DNA from: Gracilaria domingensis
Lineage: Eukaryota > Rhodophyta > Florideophyceae > Gracilariales > Gracilariaceae
DNA length: 64,000 bases
Direction of reading: 5' to 3'
NCBI GenBank assembly: GCA_022539475.1
Contig: VCMS01000008.1
Coordinates: forward strand, 124,001 to 188,000
Shown here: piece after piece, positions 20,374-30,400 of the stretch
Position numbering within the stretch: position 1 is the stretch's first letter
How the letters are laid out: each line of letters begins with the position of its first letter
Made by a program: the position numbers and the translations under genes
Notes under the pieces: model-generated
What the model was told of the DNA's origin: nothing
The model's input: only the letters and a program-made list of their open reading frames with translations
Databases searched by the model: none

Positions 20374-21720
20374 TCAACATTCTCCTTCAAAGACCACCTC
20401 ATTACCAGGGTGACAAAGACATTCACATATGTTTGCGAAAGTACTACGACCAGATCTTGTGTCGCAACATACCGGTGCGTAGATCCTAGGACATGGGCAT
20501 GCCAAACATTCCCCTTCATACAGAACCGTGGAGCCGACCTTGAGACATTCACATTGGTTCGGTGCCGTGGCTACACCCTGTTTCGACACGCAGCACACTG
20601 GAGCGTATATCCGAGGGCAACCTGTTACCGATGCAAGCGGTTCAGTAACGTTTGAAACCGGAGCAGTAATGTTTGAAGGCAAAGCAGTGAGGTTTGAAGG
20701 CGAAGCAGTGAGGTTTGAAGGCGAAGCAGTGAGGTTTGAAGGCAGGGCAGTAAAGTTTGAAGTCGGTGCTGTGACATTTGCGGACGATGTTGTGGCGTTT
20801 AAGGGCGGTTTAGGAACATCTTCACACTTCCCTGCCGAGATAACATCGTTATCAGGGTCGCAGTGACATTCGCATTCGTTTGGCACCGTCCTGAGACCAT
20901 CTATTGTGTCACAACATACAGGCGCATAGATCCTGGGACATGCACATATCTTACATTCCCCTTCATACAAAACAGTGGAGCCTGCCCTGAGACATTCACA
21001 TTTGTTCGGTGCGGTCTCTTTTCCATACTTCGATTCGCAACACACTGGAGCGTAAATCCGAGGACAACCGACTGGAGGTACTGGCTGTTTCGGGGCTGGT
21101 GTTTTGATAGGACACTCCCCTTTGGATAATACAGTAGCATCTGCCATGCAGTTGCATGCACAGGCAGTGCTCGTTGTTATGTTTCCTTCAGGAACAGAGC
21201 AGCATACCTTTCCTCCCTTGGCTTTACGGCCACGGCAAATGCAACGACAATCACTGACAACGGCACCGCCCTGACATTCACAAGCGCATGTGTTTCTCCT
21301 CTTTACAAACTTACCATCAATGTCGCAGCAAACTTTTGGGCCTGGTAATTTCCCACACTTGCGGAAGCAACGACCTCCATGTTTCCACCTGGGATGATAC
21401 AAGAAGGAGAGTGGATCCGTATTGATCGGGGATATGGACGAATCGAGGTTGAAACGGGCGTACTCGAAGTGCGGGGCACGGAGAACAGAGAATTTCGACC
21501 AAAAAGATCGTGGGCTATAGTGTTCCCTAGACCGCGGGGTGAGCGCGATGCCAAGCACAACAGCGGTCGTGATGGAGAGTAGAAGCAAAAAGTTAAGATA
21601 TGTCCGGCGAGGAAACCAAGCCATCACACGGGCAAACCAGGAAGGCGTTCTCGTGGTAGTCTTGGAAACCGGCTCTCTTGGGGTTCGGTGAATGGACTCA
21701 TAGTTGGCCGGAGAGTCCAT
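20374..21720 (-). CDS. Type II membrane protein with repeated Kazal-like Cys modules and a sequon-rich spacer
   Basis: 448 residues from the ATG at 21720, chosen because a TATA-like box lies about 108 bp upstream; the frame continues 66 codons further with another ATG at 21918. Residues ~1-40 are hydrophilic, ~41-62 form a single transmembrane segment (YLNFLLLLSITTAVVLGIAL), and the rest would be extracellular. The ectodomain holds about six Cys modules. Four carry CPRIYAPVCC followed by a ...PN.CEC... step and end in a GEC or GKC step; two earlier ones lack the CPRIYAPV start but keep VCC...C.C. This resembles Kazal serine-protease-inhibitor or follistatin-like domains but with a CC doublet. 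Between modules 4 and 5 is a 7-residue repeat carrying eight N-x-T sequons. The role may be protease inhibition or cell-surface matrix binding; this is not established. Confidence 0.8.
   Translation of the reverse strand: MDSPANYESIHRTPREPVSKTTTRTPSWFARVMAWFPRRTYLNFLLLLSITTAVVLGIALTPRSREHYSPRSFWSKFSVLRAPHFEYARFNLDSSISPINTDPLSFLYHPRWKHGGRCFRKCGKLPGPKVCCDIDGKFVKRRNTCACECQGGAVVSDCRCICRGRKAKGGKVCCSVPEGNITTSTACACNCMADATVLSKGECPIKTPAPKQPVPPVGCPRIYAPVCCESKYGKETAPNKCECLRAGSTVLYEGECKICACPRIYAPVCCDTIDGLRTVPNECECHCDPDNDVISAGKCEDVPKPPLNATTSSANVTAPTSNFTALPSNLTASPSNLTASPSNLTALPSNITAPVSNVTEPLASVTGCPRIYAPVCCVSKQGVATAPNQCECLKVGSTVLYEGECLACPCPRIYAPVCCDTRSGRSTFANICECLCHPGNEVVFEGEC
20650..20775 (-). repeat. Six 21-bp repeats coding a glycosylation-sequon heptad
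   Basis: Units start at 20650, 20671, 20692, 20713, 20734 and 20755. Read on the minus strand they encode variants of the heptad S-N-L-T-A-(S/L)-P inside the Kazal-like protein, each with one N-x-T sequon. Two adjacent units (20692, 20713) are identical, so copy number is probably variable. Confidence 0.9.
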
Positions 21721-21827
21721 CTGGCAGATAGAGAGGGAGCAAGGGCACAGAGTGCTTCTGGGCAGAGAAATGAGAATCAGAGCCGGCTGGCTTGTGCAGC
21801 AAATTGCGAGGGAGGTAGAAGTCGCCC

Positions 21828-21834
21828 ATTTATA
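21828..21834 (-). promoter_or_regulatory. TATA-like box of the Kazal-like gene
   Basis: TATAAAT on the minus strand, about 108 bp before the ATG at 21720. The position supports transcription starting near 21800 and makes the upstream ATG at 21918 unlikely. Confidence 0.5.
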
Positions 21835-23361
21835 GCAAATCTGACGCACAATGGATAGACGTCTGTGACAGCAGCAAGAGAATCGCGCGGTTGAATGTTT
21901 TTGGGGCTCCTTTCTCACCCTCTACCAGTATGGGCAAAGAAAACCGGCTGTGGAGTAGGCCGCCTCACATTCGCAAAATAAGAGACATATGCATCCATCG
22001 ATAAGAAGATACACGAGCGAACGAACAAGAGCAGCATATCCTTCGAATGTATGTACATAGTGTGTTTGGAAGAGAAGCGAAGCTCAGAAGCATGGATGCA
22101 CACAGAATTCAATCAAAAGCTTAAGACCCATCACAGAAGTGTGTTCACAGCTAGAAGAAATATACGTTGGTTCGTTTTGAGCTCGGCCTCCCTATCCCTA
22201 TAGACCGTGGTGCACAGCTAGTCCTGAGATCTCTTCGCCTGACCTAGTCACCGGAAAGTTCCTATACTGTACTCTCTAGGCACAAGAATAAACTTTCTTT
22301 GCTCTCACAATGAGATGCATAGTGCCTCTGCAGTGTCTGTTCGCTTGAGCGAGAGCTCGAAGGAAACTCATGGCGCTTTTTCAGCCGCACGACTCATTTG
22401 TCCAAACCTAGAAGCAGTGAACTTCGTCTATGATGATTCGTTGGAAGCCAGGTTTCGACAAGGGAGATAGAATCGATTGAAGCAGCTGCTTCGAAGCGAG
22501 CTTCAACTTCAGGATGCTATTGAAGCAGCTGCTTCGAAGCGAGCTTCAACTTCAGGACATTGAAGCAAAACTCCCTCATTTACGAGTACACGTACCCTTG
22601 TACCGTCGACACTAGCCTGTTACTCCAAGGCGGTTCCATGCGGGCAAGCTGGCACCATAGCACCGCATGCAGAGCGCTTCTGTACAGTATCAGGCAACCT
22701 ACCGCCTCCAGTCGCATTCCGATTCAACTTCGTCTACTCGCTGCTCGCGCGGCACTCGCTCGCGGTACGCATCATCTAGATGCCCTTGCGCTTGGTTTCT
22801 AGAGCTCTTCATATCCCGTTCTACAAAATTGCGCCCGATTCCACCCCCTGGCGAACTAGAAGCGGTTATCTTAAGGATACTCTAGTAGGCCATGATCTGA
22901 AATTCAATCTGAATCATATTCTGAATTACCAAGGGTACCGTATTCTGCTTCCTCTCCGCATCATCTGTTTAGCAGTAGTGATCTGCACGTTGGCTTGTTG
23001 CACCACATGAGCGAACCGGTGCAATCTTTTCGAACTAAGCTCATACTAGACTAGCTTCAAGATCACTATGCTCATCAGTCAAGTTGCAGACTATGGTACC
23101 ATCTTGACAAGAATAAACCCATATGGCCACAAGTTCCTGAAGGGAAAAAGCTTGCAAGGAAAGTAAACGCATGTGCTCACCGTTACATCTGGGAGCAACA
23201 GTTCACATGATGTTCTGACGGTACATTTGACAGTCTCCCGCGGCTCCTTCCACAGCTTCCAAATGGAGGTCCAAATTTCTGAGAAGGAATTGCTCGGAAT
23301 CCGCACTACTCCTGCTCCACGCTTGGAAGTACACATATTGCTGCATAAGGACATACAACTT
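21835..23361. other. Intergenic region with a 43-bp-period tandem repeat
   Basis: 1.5 kb with the tandem repeat at 22476-22557 and several short opposed frames (22560-23010) that match no family. No RNA gene was recognised. Confidence 0.45.
22476..22557. repeat. Two identical 39-bp units, period 43
   Basis: Units at 22476-22514 and 22519-22557 are identical and begin attgaagcagctgcttcgaa. Each unit contains the palindrome gaagcagctgcttc and an inverted gaagc/gcttc word, and a partial third unit (attgaagc) follows at 22559. Confidence 0.9.
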
Positions 23362-24493
23362 CTAAATTGAGCTTCCACCAAATATGAGATCATCGTCTTC
23401 ATGGTGAACAGCCTTCACGGATCCCGTAACAGCACTGTGGTACGGATTCTTTTCGCCCACTACTTCTATGCTTAATCTTTGGTCCATGACAAATGACGGC
23501 ATAACGCCAGCTTTGTAGCTAACCTTCCCAACCATTTTCCCTGGGCACACCGCTAATAACCGCAAAAGGTTCAACGGGCTTCAAGACCACTGAGCATGCC
23601 GCAATATGAGCCCCAACACCCACTTTTATATTTCCAAGAATCGTAGCACCCGCTCCGATCATGACCCCGTCGCCGACTTTCGGGTGGCGATCTCCGGTCT
23701 CCTTGCCTGTCCCTCCTAGCGTAACATTATGAAGAAGAGACACGTTGTTTCCAAGCGTTGCTGTTTCCCCAATTACGATTCCCGTCCCGTGATCAATAAG
23801 CACTCCATGACCAATTCGGGCCGCAGGATGAATGTCTACAGCAAAACGACTAGAAATCATTGATTGCATATAAAGTGCAAGACTAGTTCTCCCTTTCTTC
23901 CATAACCAATGAGCACATCTCCAGCTCTCTAGTGCATGAAAGCCTTTCGAATAAAGCAAAACACGCGCGGCATGGCTGCTGGCTGGATCTCTTTGCATAA
24001 CCGCGGCAATGTCTGCTCGGACGGCCTTGCCGTATTCTGGGTCATCTGCCATGGCCTCGCGGAAAAGCTCGACCCATTGAGTTGCCTGAAATGTTGGGGT
24101 ATCCAGAGCGTTTCCCAGAGTAGTGGCCAGTGTTTCTTCCAGAGTTTCATGCACAAGAATCGTAGCGTACAGAGCGCTCGCCAGTTGCGGTTCTTCCGCA
24201 GCGGCATTGGCGGCCTCTCTCTTCATTAGCTGCCACAAAGGGTCCTCCTCCCCATGCAGTGACTGAGTCATTTCGTCTACCGTTACGGAATGACCGAAAC
24301 CATTTCCATTTTCACGCCGGGATATGTGTGGAGTGCTTGTTGATATTCTGCTTACCCTTGGCGGTTGTTGGGGACGAAACGCTCCGTTTGAAGAGGAAGT
24401 GGAGTAAGCAGAACAAGTTGCGGTTTGATTGGTTGCGAACGAAGAAAAAGTGACAGGGAGCAAATACGCTGCTCGGGCTCGTCGAGGAGGCAT
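23362..24493 (-). CDS. cysE: Serine O-acetyltransferase with a +1 frame change before the C-terminal tail
   Basis: Makes O-acetylserine from serine and acetyl-CoA, the first step of cysteine synthesis. From the ATG at 24493 the frame is open for 324 codons. It has a ~65-residue organellar leader, the all-alpha SAT N-domain (DPLWQLMKREA...) and the left-handed beta-helix with hexapeptide repeats (FAVDIHPAARIGHG, GIVIGETATLGNN, GVMIGAGATILGNIKVG). In this frame the protein ends abruptly after ISGVPRENGWEG. The +1 frame continues the family pattern from the same point: GKMVGK..., then PSFVMDQ, and after 59 codons a final GGSSI with stop TAG at 23362. Skipping one A at 23542 (codons CCC-A-GGG) joins the two into 376 residues. 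The C-terminal Ile is the residue that inserts into O-acetylserine sulfhydrylase in known SATs. Confidence 0.88.
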
Positions 24494-24732
24494 TTGGCAA
24501 GTGGAGTAGAATAAATGCCGCTCACCGAAGAGCTGCGTCGAAGGACAAGGGAAGGCTACAGTCTTCGCTTGCCGCTGAGCGGACGCCGTCTAAAGAAGGA
24601 ACGCTGAAAGAAGGAACGCTGAAAGACAGCACGCGGGTAGATAGTGACGAGTTGGCTCGAAGAACTACTTTTGTGCACTTCAGGTTATCTTTCCACACCA
24701 AGCGCTTGGCGAATCAAGTATCCTGTGATGGC

Positions 24733-24759
24733 CCGAAAGTTCCGGCCCGGAACTTTCGG
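24733..24759. repeat. Perfect palindrome, 12-bp arms, 3-base loop
   Basis: ccgaaagttccg at 24733-24744 and its exact reverse complement at 24748-24759, separated by gcc. Confidence 0.85.
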
Positions 24760-24824
24760 CTTTGGCCTGGTTCCAGATCTAATCACAAAATTTGCACAAT
24801 TTTGAATACACGTCAGCTGATGCA

Positions 24825-24925
24825 TGAGCTACGCATCGGCATGGTAGAGCTTCGTGATGAAGCTTTACCATGCTGAGAGGCCCTGTCTTAACAAGCGTTG
24901 ACCACGCGTTGTCGTTGTCGTTGAC
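24825..24925 (-). repeat. Dispersed repeat copy A, with an internal hairpin
   Basis: Read on the minus strand it contains acgacaacgcg, then the core gtcaacgcttgttaagacag (inside 24877-24903) and gatgcgtagctcatg. Copies B (35575-35641) and C (38516-38543) share the core. Only copy A has a 35-bp hairpin (24839-24873, 15-bp arms with one mismatch, 5-base loop) between the core and the final word. Confidence 0.8.
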
Positions 24926-25425
24926 GAGACTTGTACGATGCTAAGTGGCCAGGATATGGTCCCGCTTGGGGCCTCTACGCTTTTCCTAAACCGCATCAAA
25001 CCTAGTTTTTCTGTAAGGAAATCTACGTTCCAGAAGACGCCAAAGACCCTTGGGGCTTGCTCTGGTCCTCCAAGTTGCAGAGTTGCATAATAGAGCATGC
25101 CGCTCTTTTGATCTGGCAGCTTGCACACCCTGCGCTCCACAGACGCACCCCGCGCTTGCGCACCACCTGCGCTATGTTAATTTTGCCCTACCCTATCTCT
25201 CCCCATCGTTTGTTGTTGCCTCTGCGGCAACACGGAGTCTTAAGCCTCTCTAATAGTCGCCACTACGCCACAAACTCTATTTCACATTGCCTCTGGAAGG
25301 AAAAGTAACCGCCGGCATCTCGTCCCATCGTCCGAAACACGGCCGCTTTCTCTGTGTTGCAGCTCGCAATACCCTCTCTGACTCTCGACAATTGCCCACA
25401 GGTAACTCTCTCTCTGAAAGCTGCA

Positions 25426-26931
25426 ATGCAAAACTCGGAAACACCTGGGTCTTCCCAACAGCGTCTTTCAGAAGTCCCGTTGAGTCGTAGTCCACTGCAA
25501 ACTGAACAACATCTAGTCTCTATGTCGAACATTACAAGTGCTCCGCCCGTTCGACGTAGTCCCCGCAAAACAATCTCTAACGCTCACAATCGCACCGGTA
25601 TTCCAACCGAGACCAACACTACACAAGACCCAAAGTTTGCATCATGTCAGTTCAAAGATCGCGAGAAAGCAGTTCACTTTTATTCGTACTTGTGCTCGAG
25701 AACTGTGAAAGATCTTCATCATATTTCAAAGCAATGGAAGCTCATTATAAGTTCCCGCTCGAAGGGGGCACTGATCGCAAGGTGCATGATATATGTTTTT
25801 GTCCTTACTGAAAAAGGAACAGCGTTTGATGAGCTCATTCGCAAGAATCATGGGTGCAGAGATTACCAAGCTTGGGTTCAAGCTTCAATTCAAGGCTGCA
25901 GAACGTGGGACATTCTCCCCGAAGTTCAGACCTTGATCCAGCGGTTGCATCAGTCTGACAAAAAACCAGCAACCAGTGCAGTGCGAGTCGTTATGAAGGG
26001 AGGTATTAATCCGGACATTTGTGTAGGCGAGAAGAAAGCTAACTTTTCGCTCAATGAGTTTGCGCGTCTTCTTGTCCTACTCAGGGATGACAACTTATGC
26101 CGCCATGCGCTGTTGAAAGCATGTGGACTGGAACTGTCAAAGGATGAAATGGGTTGTCGCATTACACGCGAAGCATTCTGGGGTTGCATCGCACAGAGAT
26201 TTAACAATCCCCTCGTTGACTCCAAGGAGAACTTTACAGGGCACCTGGAAGAAGTTGACTCTAATGCTCGGGCGCTTTGTGAGAGGAAGGCTTCTGTACT
26301 TAAGGAACAGTTCTACGACGCAAGGCGCCATTTTACTGATGTTTGTGATAAGTGGTCCGCCTCCGGGCAGAATGACCCAGACCGAATCGTTTCTTTTCTT
26401 GAGCTTACAGGTACTGGACACTACACAATGAAGTCGAAGAGGACGCTGATCATGTTCTTGGTATGCAGGATGGGTACTCCTCGGGAGGAAACAAACCTAC
26501 TCCAATTGACATCGAAACTAATCGACAACGGTGCAGGGGGCCTCGATGAAGGTATTAATCAGAGCACTGCGCGCGAAAGCGGAGACACAAAGTCACAAAA
26601 GAGACGCAGCTCCGACATACAGGGAAGTCTAAACGAAATGTCGAAGTCGCTGAGCAACTTTACTGGCTACGTGAAGCAGCAGTTGGAGAGTCACCCGGAG
26701 CGAAGTGAAAACAGGCCGAAGCGCGTTCGAGTCGATGTTGAGATTTCCGAGGAGGAGAAACGCCTTGCTGGTGATGTACTCACAAGCGTAGAGATGCACA
26801 AGCGCGCTCTTGAACTTGGAGGAGATAGTGAGGTCCAGGAAATGCTTCTCGGGATTTTGCACCGCAGCAAGAAACGCCTCAAGGACTTCTGCGAAGACAG
26901 GAAAACTGGCGATCGCGACAAGCAGAATTGA
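25426..26931 (+). CDS. Uncharacterised nuclear-type protein, possibly a mobile-element-associated DNA-binding family
   Basis: 501 residues from the first ATG at 25426; the frame extends 24 codons upstream without an ATG. Residues 1-75 are Ser/Thr-rich and basic (RRSPRK). Residues ~80-150 form a first folded part (CQFKDREKAVHFYSYLCS, ISKQWKLIISS). Residues ~205-350 form a second part with FSLNEFARLLVLLRDDNLCRHA, TREAFWGCIAQRFNNP, KEQFYDARRHFTDVCDKWSASGQND and LELTGTGHYTMK. The C-terminal ~120 residues are charged and likely coiled coil, with a KRRS and a RPKRVRV nuclear-signal-like cluster. The middle part resembles, from memory, a poorly described family in oomycetes and algae often near transposons. 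Function is unknown. It is intronless with good coding structure. Confidence 0.75.
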   Translation: MQNSETPGSSQQRLSEVPLSRSPLQTEQHLVSMSNITSAPPVRRSPRKTISNAHNRTGIPTETNTTQDPKFASCQFKDREKAVHFYSYLCSRTVKDLHHISKQWKLIISSRSKGALIARCMIYVFVLTEKGTAFDELIRKNHGCRDYQAWVQASIQGCRTWDILPEVQTLIQRLHQSDKKPATSAVRVVMKGGINPDICVGEKKANFSLNEFARLLVLLRDDNLCRHALLKACGLELSKDEMGCRITREAFWGCIAQRFNNPLVDSKENFTGHLEEVDSNARALCERKASVLKEQFYDARRHFTDVCDKWSASGQNDPDRIVSFLELTGTGHYTMKSKRTLIMFLVCRMGTPREETNLLQLTSKLIDNGAGGLDEGINQSTARESGDTKSQKRRSSDIQGSLNEMSKSLSNFTGYVKQQLESHPERSENRPKRVRVDVEISEEEKRLAGDVLTSVEMHKRALELGGDSEVQEMLLGILHRSKKRLKDFCEDRKTGDRDKQN

Positions 26932-27144
26932 TTTCTAACTTGCCATTGTCTTTTCAGTTTCTTGTTGTCGTAGGTACAGATTCATTGTTGATTAGAAAAT
27001 GCTAGGGGCTCTATTTCTGTGATCGTGGTGGCGAAAGTGTAGTAGACACTAGCCACCGGGTGGTGGTGGGATGCGATCACTGTTATGCTTCGTAAATGAA
27101 CTACGCTTTGCTTCCATCCTATCTCTTTATCTCATATCTTTCGC

Positions 27145-27395
27145 TCTCTCCCAAACGAAAGCACTATCATTTTCTTGTAGATCGCTTCTATCTCGATTTT
27201 CAGGGTTCTATATTCCTTGTTGATATCTCTCTGGAGTTCATTGCCAAGTTTCGGAGCTTCTCCAATGCTTTCCAGGCCCGTGTAAACGAACAGTGAATCA
27301 CTATCGCCGTATACCTTCGCATTGAACGTATCTCGTGCGACAGGCAAGCCACTGACGATATCATGCATTCTCTTCACAGTCGCAGGCTTTACCAT
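27145..27395 (-). pseudogene. Fragment of a family B DNA polymerase, most like polymerase alpha catalytic subunit
   Basis: About 80 codons with the polymerase motif C, VYGDSDSLFVYT, followed by EAPKLGNELQRDINKEYRTL and IEIEAIYKKMIVL. These line up with the region of Pol alpha after YGDTDS (KLGNKV..., LEIDIDGVFK). Homology stops abruptly at both ends and neither a start nor the rest of the polymerase (normally >1200 residues) is in the window. It directly follows, on the same strand, the broken PSME4-like copy. It is a truncated, surely nonfunctional copy. Pol alpha is preferred over delta or zeta because of the LGN spacing. Confidence 0.75.
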
Positions 27396-27429
27396 GAACA
27401 AATTGGTGAATTAAACACTTGCAAACATC

Positions 27430-30400
27430 CAGGAATCCCTGAACGTACCTTCCACCGGTTGTCCTTGGCAGTCACCTCCATTTGAGATACGACTTGATCC
27501 AAGACCTTCTCCGAAGGAGGTAACTTGCGAAGTAAATGACAGGGTCATACGGGCATGAGACACACGCTCTTGATTTGAATCGTTTTAACATGAGAATAAA
27601 GATGGAATCAGCTTTGAAACACAACTTTCAAAGCCCTGTACCCGACCATTCCATTGTGAAGTGGACACAAATCTACACAGCGTCTCTCTTTGTCTCGAGC
27701 GACTCCTCTTAACCTGTTCGGCTGCGTGGGCTTTCTCAGCTTCTGTATCCGTCATTTTAACGTCTTCGTCAACTTCAGCATCAATATCTGCTTCTTCCCC
27801 ATTGCCACCTTCCATAATACTTAGACTGCTCAAGAGCTCTTCCAAGTTCTCGTCAAATTTGGATCTGTAGTCTGCAGGCATATCAATGGCAACTAGGGCA
27901 AGGCAACGCGCAACTTCTTCACGCACAGTCTTCAACTTATGATCGAACCCGACTTCTGCTATAAGTGGTTTGGTGAGTTCTTTCGTGAATCGCACCATAC
28001 GCGGATCCTCTGGATCTGTTATATCTCAAGCGCATGAGTGAAGATAGCGCAATCTTCTGGCTTGCTGCTGGGCAACTGGGCCCTCTTCCATTCCAACAAT
28101 GAGTGGCTTGCTCTCAAACAGCCAGTTCTGCAATCCCGTGCGAACCTTGTATCCAACTGTTTCTTCTCCGGAAGTACTTATCAATCGAATGATTGTACTG
28201 CAATTGATCTTTCCTGTAGGACCAGAAATCTCGTTCAGAAAGCTGACAGCGAGTTGTTCCACACTGGCTTGCATACATTTATCCTTGCATTCAAGATGAT
28301 TTAAGCCTCGACATCAGCCAGCCAGCACTTCTCCGGCAACAACCTTGACATCTTCGTCCTTGACTCCTTCAATGATACACTCGCGTTTCAGCTTGATCGT
28401 CTCTACGAGCTCCGTTAACGTTGGATGCGCAGCTTCATAGCAACTTTTCCCCCAAATCCTTGCAAACGCCTCGTAGTATCGCACACTAACAAGATTGAGT
28501 GTATCTTTTGATCTAGGATGCCATGAAGTAGGCCACTGGCGTCCTCCGTACACAATCCAGCAGCACTCACCGTCATTTGTACGAGAAAGAAACGTCAAAC
28601 CAAGTCCACCCATCACCGCAAGGTCGATACGGCGTAGGCCGCCGTCCGAAGCGTCATCATGGTGTAGAGCAAGAGTATGAATCAGCTTCCGAACATACTC
28701 TTTTGAACCTATAAGAGATGAGACGGTCATAAGTGCACTATCTCCCGACGAAGACCAATCTATTAATCCAAGGGAAGATCGTCTATCGTTCTTGCCATCT
28801 CTTTTCGCCATCTTCTCACTAAGGGCAAGCATGAGAAAAACTGCTCGTGAAGAAACATGACGCAAGGCCATGATGTCTGAAACTATACTGCGAGTGAAGA
28901 AGTCTGCAACAGCTGCCGAGGGAGGCCGATCGTCCCGAAGCAAAAAGTACAACACCGTTGTGATCAATATCTCGGTCTTCCAGTGCGTTCCATTACCTTT
29001 CGTCTTCGTGACCCCATTCAACTCGGGAACGTCCAAACCTAGAGAGGTCAATAGGCTCAACAAGTGCTCACTCAGATCAACATAGTGCTTCTGTCTGTTT
29101 TGCTGATCTAGCTGTTCAGACGCATTTAAGACATGGCGTGGAATAGTTTCGAGGTCTTCACCAATCTGTCGCAATTGACGAAGTCGTAGTGGTCTGACGA
29201 GATCGGAAAGATTAGCGAATAGGACTGTCTAGGCACCCGCACCGTCTGCACGTTCCGCCTTCGACAATGCAAACAATATGGTCTTGATCATGAGGGAAAA
29301 CAGAGACCAGTCACGCATTATCATAGGAGCAAGTGCAGAGCTACGTAGGATAGATGATGAGCCAATGATCTGCTCATAAGAGATTTCGCCGTCTTTCCAT
29401 AAGGGGTTCGTTTTGTTTGAGGCGCCTGAATCTCCCATATCATCTTCAGTCTTGATAAGAGTATCTGTGTCTTCAGATGATTTCTTGGTCTTCAGACTTT
29501 CCTTATTGTACGACCCAAAAGCTGCGCTTCGAAGGCGATCGATGACGGAGAGAACTTCCCTCTTTCGAATGTGTGGACGAACGATTCTCAGTGCTCTGGT
29601 GAGAACTCCACTCGCTTCAGAACGAAAACGAGGGAAGTCGTTAAGAGCCATTTCCGAGAGTAGACTTACCATAGTTTCGACTGTCCCAAAAGCGCCGGCT
29701 CCACCTCTGGCCCCAATACTCAACCGCATTTCATGATGAGCTTCAATTCTAAGCTTAATAATAAAACGAGACATTGCTCTTCCAACTCTTCCTTCACATC
29801 CGAAAGGTCGCTTCGCTGAAATGACAGACTTGTACGAAGACTTGTAGCTTCGAGACGCGTACATAGTTTGCCGACTTCGGTCTCCTTTTCTGAACCGCTC
29901 ATGAGCAAGTTCAATCGGTTCAAGACAGCGCTACAATAGAGCGCCGTCATCGGGCCGGCACAGCAACACTTTCTTCATATTAAGCGATACCAAAGAATAT
30001 AGTCTCTTCCACATACTCGTCACGAACTTGTATCCATTGCTTTCCACTCTTTCACCTCCAAAACCGACTTGAATTGGCTTCTTCAAAGCCAAACGAGCAT
30101 CGGACCCGGTTACTGTAGTACTTCCTGCTACGTGTTTGTCGAGAGCCTTGAAATGATCTGGCATAGCACCTGCAAGGAAGCATCGACCACCTTTCTGGAG
30201 CGCATGCAGCAGGCGCAGCACTCTGAACAAAACATCGTGATCTCTTGTGAGCGACTTCAGTCCTTTATCTTCGGGAGAGTAGTTGCAAAGCTCCTCTGCC
30301 TTGTTCATGAACAGTTCAACCAAATGTTCACCTTGTCTCCATTCTTCTTCTGTTGGAATGTGCCATTCAAAGTAGTAGATTCCTTCGTCTTCTTTTGGCT

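Larger units (their letters stand above)
24494..25425. other. Divergent region with palindrome and a dispersed-repeat copy
   Basis: 932 bases between serine acetyltransferase and the unknown gene at 25426. It has a short tandem (gaaggaacgctgaaa twice, ~24594-24625), the palindrome at 24733-24759 and dispersed repeat copy A at 24825-24925. No further gene was seen. Confidence 0.5.

Noticed and set aside
21721-21918. 66 extra codons at the start of the Kazal-like protein
   Set aside because: They include a TATA-like box and read as unlikely protein; the ATG at 21720 gives a normal type II membrane topology.
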